Origin: Caldilineaceae bacterium bin5
Lineage (GTDB): Bacteria > Chloroflexota > Anaerolineae > Caldilineales > Caldilineaceae
Reading direction: 5' to 3'
NCBI GenBank assembly: GCA_002238445.1
Contig: MPML01000044.1
Location: 1-41,351, forward strand
Length of the DNA: 41,351 nucleotides
Shown: positions 24,800 to 32,396 of the stretch, piece by piece
Position numbering within the stretch: the first letter of the stretch is position 1
Layout of the letters: every line of letters starts with the position of its first letter
The notes under the pieces: model-generated
Database searches by the model: none
What the model was told of the DNA's origin: nothing
What the model saw: the letters and a program-made list of their open reading frames with translations, nothing else
Made by a program: the position numbers and the translations under genes

Positions 24800-24865
24800 C
24801 GAAAGTCTTACTCCTTTTTTCAGGTCCGGCGCGCCCACTTCAGGACGTGGGCCGAGGGCAGAGCC

Positions 24866-25924
24866 TCAATTTTCACCGTAGCGAACGCCGGTGGGGACGA
24901 CATCGGTCGCCTCGCCGCGGCGGATGGCTTCGGCGGTCTCGACGATATTGACGAGATCATGCTTGGAATTGAAGCCGAGTCGTGTCTGAATCTTGGTCAG
25001 GTCAAGGGTAAAGTAGTTCGCCTCGGGCGTGCGCGCGTCGGCGAAACTGAGGTCGTAACGTTCGGCCAGCCAAGGGACAGCCTCGCCCCAGTCGATGACT
25101 GCGTCGCCGCCCAGGGTAAACTCCTCGCCAACGGCCTCATCCTTTTCGATACCCAGGACCAGCCCGCGAGCGATGTCGCGCACATCGCAGAAGTGCTGTT
25201 TGTGGGGTACGCCATTGGGGTTGCGGTTGAGGAGGAGTTGATCTTCGCCAGTCCACTGGGCTCTGAGGTCGTCGAGCATCGCCTGTGTGTCCGGATCACT
25301 GCTATTCATCGATTTGTAGCGGTCGTACACCGAACTGAAGGCGAGTCGCGCCGGCACACCGTCCTCGTTGAAGAATTCACTCGGTTCGATGATCGTGGAA
25401 AAGCGGAATGAGGTCGCGGGCACCTCATATTGGTAGTAGTAGGTCATGGCCAGCTCCTCACCGATCCACTTGGTGAGAAAGTAGGGCATGTGGTGGTAGC
25501 GGGCGACCATGTCTTCGGTGATTGGCTCTTCGAAGTAGCGGCCGTAGTCCTCCAGACGCCAGTAGACGGCTTCGGTGCAGGCGTATACGAAGCGGTGCAG
25601 GTTGGGACATTCAGTGCGAACGCTCTCGAGAAGATTGAGGGTTCCCATTGCATTGATGTCCAGGTATTGCCGGTTGTCGAAGGGACCGCCGAAGGCTGCG
25701 GCAAGATGGACGATGGCATCAACACCTTTGACAGCGCTGCGGACATCATCGAGGTTGCGGAGATCGCCGGTCACTGTTTCCACGCTGGCGAAGGCGTCCA
25801 GCTTATTTGCGCGACTGGCATCGCCTGGATAGACGAGGGTGCGAACGTCGTGTCCTTTGTTCAGCAGGCGTGTGACCAGATTGGCGCCGACCCGGCCGGT
25901 GCCGCCGGTTACCAGAATCTTCAT
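24866..25924 (-). CDS. NAD-dependent epimerase/dehydrogenase (extended SDR), paralogue A
   Basis: A 352-residue extended SDR. The NAD-binding motif is GGTGRVG (residues 7-13) and the catalytic pair is Tyr148/Lys152 in YFLTK. The following AAAFGGPFDN region and IEPSEF segment resemble sugar-nucleotide or uronate-acting members. ATG 25922-25924 follows the sequence GAAAGGTCCCGCA, which also precedes the paralogue at 26266-27324. With the enolase-superfamily genes it suggests oxidation of a sugar or uronate followed by dehydration. Extended SDRs are versatile, so epimerase, dehydrogenase and reductase activities are all possible. Confidence 0.87.
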   Translation of the reverse strand: MKILVTGGTGRVGANLVTRLLNKGHDVRTLVYPGDASRANKLDAFASVETVTGDLRNLDDVRSAVKGVDAIVHLAAAFGGPFDNRQYLDINAMGTLNLLESVRTECPNLHRFVYACTEAVYWRLEDYGRYFEEPITEDMVARYHHMPYFLTKWIGEELAMTYYYQYEVPATSFRFSTIIEPSEFFNEDGVPARLAFSSVYDRYKSMNSSDPDTQAMLDDLRAQWTGEDQLLLNRNPNGVPHKQHFCDVRDIARGLVLGIEKDEAVGEEFTLGGDAVIDWGEAVPWLAERYDLSFADARTPEANYFTLDLTKIQTRLGFNSKHDLVNIVETAEAIRRGEATDVVPTGVRYGEN

Positions 25925-26265
25925 TGCGGGACCTTTCAATTTCTTTGGTTCAGGGTTTCAGTTCTTGCAGCATGTAGGAAAGGAAAGGTTTTCGGCGAAT
26001 TCTCGAATCATGTTTCCTGACAAAGTTACCATGCGGCCAGTTGCTAATTATCCGGCACCTGAATCTTCCTGCCAAACGGAGGGGACGGCTAGATAGTTTG
26101 GCTCGTTTTCTGGCGCAGGATTTGCAGCAGTTTTCAGGATAGTAGACGACGGAGTTTTGTAGGGCGGTCCTTTGGCGGGGACAGATGGAGCGCTTGGCGG
26201 GCCGGATTCCGGGATACATCCCCGCTGTTCGGGGGAAGGGCCGGCCGGGAGGACGCTGCTCGGCA
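25925..26265. other. Spacer between the two epimerase paralogues
   Basis: About 340 bp without a supported gene. It is AT-richer than the flanking genes up to about 26150 and GC-rich near 26230-26265. I see no promoter or terminator worth naming. Confidence 0.5.
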
Positions 26266-27324
26266 TCAGCTCTCTCCGTAGCGGATGCCGGTGGGGACTA
26301 CGTCCGTTTTTTCGCCGCGGCGGATGGCTTCTGCGGTCTCGATGACGCTGTCCAGATCGTGTTGCGGTACAAAGCCGAGTTTGGACTGGATTTTGGTCAG
26401 ATCGAGCGTATAGCGGACAGGCGTCGGCAGGCCCGCGTCGATGTAGGTGACACCGAAGCGTTGGGCGAGGCGCGGGACAGCCTCTTCCCAATCGATGATC
26501 ACGTTGCCGGCCAAGTTGAACTCCTCGCCGACGGCTTCCTCCTTTTCGAGGCCCAACAGCAGGCCGCGAGCGATGTCGCGCACATCGCTGAAGTGCTCTT
26601 TGTAGGGGATGCCGTTGGGGTTGCGGCTGAGAAGGAGTTGGTCGCGGCCGGTCCACTGGGAAATGAGGTTGTCGATCATCGTCCTTGTATCCGGATCACT
26701 GCTCTCTATGCTTTTGCAGTGGTCGACCGCGCTGCTGAAGGCCAGGAGTCGGGGCAGGCCGGCATCGTTCAAGAACTCGCCAGGCTCGATAATTGTGGAG
26801 AATCGAAAGGAGGTCGCCGGCAGATCGTACTGGTAGTGGTACGCCATGGTCAGCTCTTCGCCGATCCATTTGGTGAGAAAGTAGGGCATGTGGTGATAGC
26901 GGGCGGCCATGTCCTCTCGAAGGGGCTCCTCGAAGTAGCGGCCATAGTTTTCCAGCCGCAGATAGACGGCGACGGTGCTGGCATATACGAAGCGGTGGAG
27001 ATTGGGGCAGTGGGCGCGCACGCTTTCCAGCAGGTTGAGCGTGCCCATGGCGTTTATGTCCAGGTACTGGCGATTGTCGAAGGGGCCGCCGAAGGCCGCG
27101 GCCAAGTGGTAGACGGCGTCCATGCCCTGGACGGCACGGCTAACGTCGTCCAGGTTGCGCAGATCGCCGGTCACGGTTTCCACTCCGGTGAAGGCGTCGA
27201 GCTTGTGCGCGCGGCTGGCGTCGCCGGGGTAGAGGAAAGCGCGGATTTCGTGGCCTGCGGCCAGTAGACGCGGGACCAGATTAGCGCCAACCCGGCCAGT
27301 GCCGCCGGTTACCAGGATTTTCAC
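26266..27324 (-). CDS. NAD-dependent epimerase/dehydrogenase (extended SDR), paralogue B
   Basis: A 352-residue paralogue of the protein at 24866-25924, with the same length and motifs: MKILVTGGTGRVGANLV at the start, YFLTK as the catalytic pair, and closely similar C-terminal sequence. The start is GTG (27322-27324), whereas its twin uses ATG; both are preceded by GAAAGGTCCCGCA, showing the duplication included the translation start region. The pairs of paralogues lie next to each other on one strand, consistent with local duplications. Substrate unknown, as for its twin. Confidence 0.87.
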   Translation of the reverse strand: MKILVTGGTGRVGANLVPRLLAAGHEIRAFLYPGDASRAHKLDAFTGVETVTGDLRNLDDVSRAVQGMDAVYHLAAAFGGPFDNRQYLDINAMGTLNLLESVRAHCPNLHRFVYASTVAVYLRLENYGRYFEEPLREDMAARYHHMPYFLTKWIGEELTMAYHYQYDLPATSFRFSTIIEPGEFLNDAGLPRLLAFSSAVDHCKSIESSDPDTRTMIDNLISQWTGRDQLLLSRNPNGIPYKEHFSDVRDIARGLLLGLEKEEAVGEEFNLAGNVIIDWEEAVPRLAQRFGVTYIDAGLPTPVRYTLDLTKIQSKLGFVPQHDLDSVIETAEAIRRGEKTDVVPTGIRYGES

Positions 27325-27411
27325 TGCGGGACCTTTCTGTGAGCAGATTTTGGCGGTGTGGGGATTGCCTTAAGTTTATCAAAGGGGTAGGGGCGTGTCT
27401 AAGAACGGCAG

Positions 27412-27432
27412 TGGTCGGTGGTCAGTGGTCAG
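27412..27432. repeat. Heptamer tandem array (TGGTCGG/TGGTCAG)
   Basis: TGGTCGG followed by two TGGTCAG units. Confidence 0.8.
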
Positions 27433-27460
27433 TGGCTTGAGACTGAAAGGGAGGGGAGCG

Positions 27461-27530
27461 GACACTGTTGGCTAGACACTGTTGGCTAGACACTGTTGGC
27501 TAGACACTGTTGGCTAGACACTGTTGGCTA
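27461..27530. repeat. 14-bp tandem repeat, 5 units
   Basis: Five exact copies of GACACTGTTGGCTA, then a partial GACAC. A variant pair of the unit (GACACTGGTGGCTA, GACACGCTGCTGG) occurs at about 41217-41242, next to element copy 5. Confidence 0.95.
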
Positions 27531-27617
27531 GACACAGTGCTGGAGAAGAGTACACTAGGTGGGGAGCCAGAAAGGGGCGTTGCCGGGGGCGCGGAACTGC
27601 GGTTTTGGGTGGTCAGT

Positions 27618-27833
27618 TGTAACTACTATGCCATATACAGTGCCTGTCTTGACCAGCCCTTTATCCCTGCCGCCATTCAGGCTATCGGATGGCGTATTCG
27701 GCTGACGGCAGCCGCGTTGCTGGAGCCGCACGGCTGGAATGCGCACACACGGTCGGTGAGCGATGGTTTTGTAGGGGGGCGTTGCGGGGGCGCAGCCCCT
27801 GCACAAGGGAGGCCGCGTGCGGCCGACCGCCCA
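27618..27833 (+). mobile_element. MITE-like element, copy 3 (right end missing)
   Basis: Starts with the family left end TGTAACTACTATGCCA, runs through the core and the AGCCG-type hairpin, and ends at CCGCCCA (27827-27833). The terminal hairpin is GGCCGC-GT-GCGGCC, whereas other copies have GGGCC-GAA-GGCCC: the sequence differs but still pairs. The outer right part seen in copies 2 and 4 is absent. Confidence 0.75.
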
Positions 27834-27847
27834 TATGCAAAGCTCAA

Positions 27848-27868
27848 TGGTTAGTGGTCAGTGGTCGG
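27848..27868. repeat. Heptamer tandem array
   Basis: TGGTTAG, TGGTCAG, TGGTCGG, 15 bases after the end of element copy 3. Confidence 0.8.
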
Positions 27869-27984
27869 TTTGGGGCGTTTTGTGTTGTTGAAGTTTGTGG
27901 TGGGCCGGAAATGGACGTATAACGGGGAAGAAGTTATCGATCCATGTCCGGACAGGACAGTCCAGGAGCAAAAGGGAGCGGGTC

Positions 27985-29091
27985 ATGAAGATTACGGATA
28001 TGACGGTTGAACGGTACGCCTGGCCGCGGCCGAAGCCGATCAGCAATGGGAAATATACGTACGTGGATGTGAGCCTGAACCTGGTTCATATTTACACCGA
28101 CGAAGGGGTTACAGGCGTGGGCTGGGGAGGCGGCACGGCGTCCGGCCAGGGCAGCGATCTGACGACTACGCTGATCGACTACTTCAAGCCGGTCGTCATC
28201 GGCGAGGACCCGTTCAACTACCGGCGCATCTGGGAAGATATGTGGCTGCCGAAGCTGGTGGGTCGTCGCGGGCTGTCGACGCGGGTGATCAGCGCCATCG
28301 ACATTGCACTGTGGGATCTGATTGGCAAGGCGGTGAATCGGCCGGTATATCAACTGCTGGGCGGGTACAGGGACAGCATCCCAGCCTATATTGCCGGCGG
28401 CTATTATGAGGAGGGCAAGGGTCTGCGGGAGCTGGCGCAGGAGATGGAGGAGAACCTGACGCTGGGCGCGAAGGCGATCAAAATGAAGGTCGGCGGCGTG
28501 CCGATCAATGAGGATGTGGAACGGGTGCGGGTCGTGCGGGAGACGATCGGACCGGAGATCAAGCTGCTGGTTGATGCAAACAACGCGTACACTGCGCACG
28601 AGGCGATCGAGATGGCGCGCAAGATGGAGAAGTACGAGCCGTTCTGGTTTGAGGAGCCGGTCGCGCCGGACGATTACAGGGGGCACGGGCGTGTTGCACG
28701 TTCGACTTGGATTCCGATCGCCAGCGGTGAGAATGAGTACACTCGCTATGGCTTTCGGGATCTGATTGAAAAGGAAGGGGCGGCGATTATCAATGCTGAC
28801 GCCCAGATTCTAGGGGGCATTACGGAGTTTATGCAGGTTGCCGCGCTGACGGCGGCGGAGGACCTGGTCATCGCTCCGCACGGTGCGCAGGAGGTGCATA
28901 TCCACGTGGTTTGCGCGATCGCAAACGGCCTTATTCTGGAGTTTTATCGTGAGACGGTGGACCCGCTGCGGATGCAGATTTTCGAAGAGACGATGAAGCT
29001 GGACGCGGACGGCAATGTCGATGCGCCTGATCGCCCGGGGCTGGGGATTACGCCGAACTATGAGCTGCTGAAGGAGTACCGAGTAGGGTGA
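27985..29091 (+). CDS. Mandelate racemase/muconate lactonising enzyme family protein
   Basis: A 368-residue enolase-superfamily protein, only distantly similar to the two minus-strand paralogues. Active-site residues visible are Lys166 and Lys168 (IKMKVGG), Asp197 (LLVDANN), Glu223 (FWFEEPV), Glu249 (ASGENEYTRYG) and His299 (APHG). The KxK plus His pattern is that of the mandelate racemase subgroup, which contains many sugar-acid dehydratases. ATG 27985 follows GGAGCGGGTC; the open frame upstream has no such signal. It converges with the second binding-protein gene. If it makes 2-keto-3-deoxy sugar acids, kdgK and eda at 38027-39702 could use them. Confidence 0.9.
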   Translation: MKITDMTVERYAWPRPKPISNGKYTYVDVSLNLVHIYTDEGVTGVGWGGGTASGQGSDLTTTLIDYFKPVVIGEDPFNYRRIWEDMWLPKLVGRRGLSTRVISAIDIALWDLIGKAVNRPVYQLLGGYRDSIPAYIAGGYYEEGKGLRELAQEMEENLTLGAKAIKMKVGGVPINEDVERVRVVRETIGPEIKLLVDANNAYTAHEAIEMARKMEKYEPFWFEEPVAPDDYRGHGRVARSTWIPIASGENEYTRYGFRDLIEKEGAAIINADAQILGGITEFMQVAALTAAEDLVIAPHGAQEVHIHVVCAIANGLILEFYRETVDPLRMQIFEETMKLDADGNVDAPDRPGLGITPNYELLKEYRVG

Positions 29092-29122
29092 GCGGGTGAG
29101 GTTGTTTGGGGGCCAGCCTAAG

Positions 29123-30532
29123 TCAGGAGGCACGCGTTGACGCCGGATTAAGTCTTATCAGACCGGCATGGTCGAATTCGATTCCAGAGAGTTCCGCCCG
29201 ATGGGCGTAGAGCTTTACGGGGTGATACAGGTATAGCCAGTGCGGGTTGGCGTGCAGCCAGGACAGACAGCGGCTGTAGGCTTCGCTCCGCTTGCGGTTG
29301 TCAAGCGTCAAGTGGGCAGCATCTATCAGCTGGTCGGCTTGGCTATCGGTTACACCTTGCCACCAGAGACCTTGGGTCTGGCTGGATATTTTCTCTTGCA
29401 GCACTCGGTACGTGCTCAATGGGCTGGAGTCGAATAGCGCCAGGTGGCCGATTCGCTTCTGGCTCGTGTCCATCGCATACTTCGGGCGGTCCGATTCGCT
29501 TTCGATGCGGACATGAATGCCGATGTGGGCGAGTTGCTCCTGGATCATCGCTGCCACTTGCGGCGCGCGATCGGGGATGACCAGAGGCGTGCGCAGGACC
29601 AGCTCTTCCGGCATGTCACAGGTGTTAAACAGCTCTCTGGCGCGCTCAGGATCATAGGCGTGCGGGCGCAGAGCATCAGAAAATCCGAAGTGAAACGGGC
29701 TGACGACGGTCGCGGCAGGCTCGGCAAGTCCAGGCCAAACGCGGTCGATGATGGCATCTAGGTCAACAGCGAAATTGATCGCCAGACGTGCTTCCGGTTG
29801 CGAAAAAGGCTTCTCGTATCCGTTGAGGAAACCGATCACGGAGAGCGTGTTGGTAGACCTGCGCCACGTCAGTCCGTCATTCTCAGGAAGCGGCTGCATC
29901 AGTTCAAGGCCGGTTGCCAAGTCTGCCTGGTCATTCAGTAGTGCACTGTACCGATCTGACGCGGACGGCATCTGCGAAATGGTCAGTTCAGAGAACTGTG
30001 AATTGTGATCGGGCCTGGCCGCGCTTGACAGCCGGAGAAGTTCGCCCTCGACGTACTCTTCGAGCCGGAATGGTCCCGTGCCCAATGGAGGCTCAGCAGG
30101 GCCCCTCTGCTTGCCCACATACACTGCGGCGAAGATGTCGGCCAGGTCCCCTGTCGGGGTGGAACTCTTAACGAGCAGTTGCGTTTTGCCAACTGGCTCA
30201 AAGCTGAGTGGCTCAAGGTAGGGAGAGTACACGCCCCCCATTCCGAAAGCGCCGCCTGCTTCCCGCATCCGTTCCAGACTTTGCACGACGTCGTCAGTGG
30301 CGCAAAGGGAGCCATCATGGAAGCGGACATCATCACGCAACGTAAGCAACCATGAGCGACCGTCGTCTCGGACCTCCCAGGAGGCGACCAATCCAGGCGC
30401 GACGCGTCCACTGCGCCATTGCATGAGCGGTTCATACACCAGCGCCAGGATGGACTGCAGGTCGGGTTGATCGGTTGTGAATTCCGGTTGAAGCAAATTC
30501 ACTTGCGATTGGGCAATACGCAGTTCATTCAC
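29123..30532 (-). CDS. Family 5 peptide-binding-protein homologue without signal peptide
   Basis: A 469-residue member of the SBP_bac_5 family: residues near 40-75 (PGLVASWEVRDDGRSWLLTLRDDVRFHDG) and LGTGPFRLEEY are typical of oligopeptide-binding proteins. The protein starts directly with the mature-type sequence MNELRIAQSQVNLLQP; there is no hydrophobic leader and no lipobox Cys. The GTG start is supported by GGGAGG eight bases upstream, so a missed leader upstream is unlikely unless the gene is damaged. It lies 98 bp behind the permease gene and closes the operon. It may be a cytoplasmic peptide sensor or an exported protein using another route; both are speculation. Confidence 0.85.
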   Translation of the reverse strand: MNELRIAQSQVNLLQPEFTTDQPDLQSILALVYEPLMQWRSGRVAPGLVASWEVRDDGRSWLLTLRDDVRFHDGSLCATDDVVQSLERMREAGGAFGMGGVYSPYLEPLSFEPVGKTQLLVKSSTPTGDLADIFAAVYVGKQRGPAEPPLGTGPFRLEEYVEGELLRLSSAARPDHNSQFSELTISQMPSASDRYSALLNDQADLATGLELMQPLPENDGLTWRRSTNTLSVIGFLNGYEKPFSQPEARLAINFAVDLDAIIDRVWPGLAEPAATVVSPFHFGFSDALRPHAYDPERARELFNTCDMPEELVLRTPLVIPDRAPQVAAMIQEQLAHIGIHVRIESESDRPKYAMDTSQKRIGHLALFDSSPLSTYRVLQEKISSQTQGLWWQGVTDSQADQLIDAAHLTLDNRKRSEAYSRCLSWLHANPHWLYLYHPVKLYAHRAELSGIEFDHAGLIRLNPASTRAS

Positions 30533-30630
30533 CTTCGCGCCTCCCCTGCTTCTACATTTGCCTGCACGGCGACAGTCCTCTTGTCAGAATTGCGATTTGG
30601 GCTTTGGAATGCGTGGCGCCAACAGTGGAG

Positions 30631-31455
30631 TCAGGTTTGCAGTTTCGGATCGAGTCTGTCCCGCAGCCAATCACCGACGATGTTGATGGAGAGTACTGCT
30701 GTCATTATGGCAAGGCCCGGAATGGTTGCCACCCACCAGGCGACGGCCAGGTAGTTCTTGCCTTCGGCCAGCATCAGACCCCAGGATGAATAGTCCAGCC
30801 CGCTAGGCCCCAACCCAAGAAAACTAAGCGCGGCTTCGGCGATAACCATTTTGGCGAATTCAAATGAGGTGAGGACGATCAGGGGCGGGGCAACATTGGG
30901 GAAGATGTGTCTGAGCATGATGCGCGCATCGCCGGCTCCAATCGCCTTGACAGCCTCTACATATTCCACCTCTTTGAGGACGAACACTTTCGAACGAACA
31001 ACCCTGACATAAGCGGGCCACCCTCCTATAGCCAAGACGATGATCATGTTGACGAGACTGGGGCCCAGTACCGCGATCACGGAGATAGCCAGCAGTATGA
31101 AGGGAAAAGCAAGTTGCACATTGACAAACCAGTTTACGATATCGTCAAACATGCCGCCATAGTAACCACTCAAGATCCCAAGGACAGTGCCGAACAGTAC
31201 AGATATGAAAACGGCTATCGAACCGACACTAAGGGAAATCCTTGTGCCGAAAATCAGACGCGTTAAGATATCGCGTCCAAGGTGGTCAGTCCCCAGTGAG
31301 TGACCGGGCGTCAAGGGAGGCATGAACCTTTTGACCAGGTCCTGATCATCGGGGCTATAGGGCGCTACGATTGGTGCAAGAATGGCCAGACCGATCAGGA
31401 CAATGAACACTGCCGCGAACGGGATCATGCCTCTGTCACCGGCTCTAACTTTCAT
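30631..31455 (-). CDS. dppC: Peptide/nickel-type ABC transporter permease (DppC-like)
   Basis: A 274-residue membrane protein with about six hydrophobic segments and a first helix after a short basic N-terminus. The cytoplasmic EAA loop, which contacts the ABC ATPase, is visible as EYVEAVKAIGAGDARIMLRHIFPN. The segment HSLGTDHLGRDILTRLIFGTR is the DppC/OppC N-terminal signature. ATG 31453-31455; the DppB-like gene ends 11 bp upstream, so both are translated from one mRNA. The needed ATPases (DppD/DppF type) are not coded within this operon. Confidence 0.93.
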   Translation of the reverse strand: MKVRAGDRGMIPFAAVFIVLIGLAILAPIVAPYSPDDQDLVKRFMPPLTPGHSLGTDHLGRDILTRLIFGTRISLSVGSIAVFISVLFGTVLGILSGYYGGMFDDIVNWFVNVQLAFPFILLAISVIAVLGPSLVNMIIVLAIGGWPAYVRVVRSKVFVLKEVEYVEAVKAIGAGDARIMLRHIFPNVAPPLIVLTSFEFAKMVIAEAALSFLGLGPSGLDYSSWGLMLAEGKNYLAVAWWVATIPGLAIMTAVLSINIVGDWLRDRLDPKLQT

Positions 31456-31466
31456 CGTCTGGTCAC

Positions 31467-32396
31467 TCAGTACAGTCGTACTCTGGGGTTAAGGAAAGCG
31501 TAGGACAGATCCACCAGAAAATTGATCATCACATAGATCGAGGCCACGACGAGGACGGTAGCCTGAACGACCGGATAATCTCGACCGTATATGGCGTTCA
31601 CGGCAAGGCGGCCAATACCCGGCCACGCAAAGATTGTCTCGGTGATGACCGAACCTGCCAGAAGCGCGCCCAGGTCCAAGCCGATCAGGGTCACCAGCGG
31701 GATGACTGCATTGCGAAAGGCGTGGCGCCAGAGAACGACGCGCGCTGACATTCCTTTGGCCCTGGCGGTCATGATGTACTCGGCTTGCAGGATTTCCAAT
31801 AGCTCAGATCGAAGTAGACGTGCGGTGCGGGCCATATTGAACATGCCCAATGTAATGCCGGGCAGAATCAGGCTGCGCCACCCGGCTCGCGTGCCGGTGG
31901 CCGGCAAGACGCCAAGATTCACGGCAAATACGAGAATCAGCAAGATGCCAAGCCAAAACACGGGCATACTCTGACCAATGAGCGCGGCGCCCATCACTGT
32001 CCGATCTATCCAGGTGTTGCGTTTTACCGCTGCCAGAACACCGAACGGCAGCGCGACAATGAGGGAAAAAAGGAGAGCGGTAAATGCCAGTCTTGCGGTT
32101 GCCGGTACCCGTTCCAATGCAAGATGCAGTGCGTTCTCACCGCTGCGGAGCGACTTTCCAAAATCGCCGCGCAGAACGCCCGTAAGGAAGTTCCAGTACT
32201 GCACAGGCACCGGGCGGTCCAGGCCGTGCAACTTGCGTATCGCTTCAAGTTCCTCTGCGGTCGTGTCGATGGGTGCGAGCAGGCGAATCGGATCGCCGCT
32301 CAGATGCATGAGGCCGAAAACGACGATGGAGACGCCCAGAAGAATGGTCAGGGACTGCCATGCCCGTCGAATGACATAGGACCAGAAATTGCTCAA
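31467..32396 (-). CDS. dppB: Peptide/nickel-type ABC transporter permease (DppB-like)
   Basis: A 309-residue permease with about six membrane segments. The N-terminus SYVIRRAWQSLTILLGVSIVVF, the GDFGKSLRSG motif and the EAA loop EYIMTARAKGMSARVVLWRHAFRN identify the DppB/OppB family. The start is TTG 32396: the TGA stop of the preceding TldE gene overlaps it (TTGA), and GAGGA lies about 10 bases upstream. This overlap points to translational coupling of peptidase and permease genes. Confidence 0.93.
   Translation of the reverse strand: MSNFWSYVIRRAWQSLTILLGVSIVVFGLMHLSGDPIRLLAPIDTTAEELEAIRKLHGLDRPVPVQYWNFLTGVLRGDFGKSLRSGENALHLALERVPATARLAFTALLFSLIVALPFGVLAAVKRNTWIDRTVMGAALIGQSMPVFWLGILLILVFAVNLGVLPATGTRAGWRSLILPGITLGMFNMARTARLLRSELLEILQAEYIMTARAKGMSARVVLWRHAFRNAVIPLVTLIGLDLGALLAGSVITETIFAWPGIGRLAVNAIYGRDYPVVQATVLVVASIYVMINFLVDLSYAFLNPRVRLY

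Larger units (their letters stand above)
27325..27984. other. Repeat-rich intergenic mosaic
   Basis: No supported gene. The stretch is a patchwork: heptamer array (27412-27432), 14-bp tandem repeat (27461-27530), a fragment resembling the GC-rich arm of the element (about 27573-27600), an almost complete element copy (27618-27833) and a second heptamer array (27848-27868). The enolase-superfamily gene begins at 27985 after GGGAGCGGGTC. Confidence 0.75.

Noticed and set aside
26048..26656. Pro/Arg-rich minus-strand ORF overlapping the second epimerase gene
   Set aside because: It is a high-GC out-of-frame shadow of the epimerase gene with no family resemblance.
27461..27530. CRISPR array
   Set aside because: The 14-bp units are directly adjacent without spacers, and no cas genes are present.
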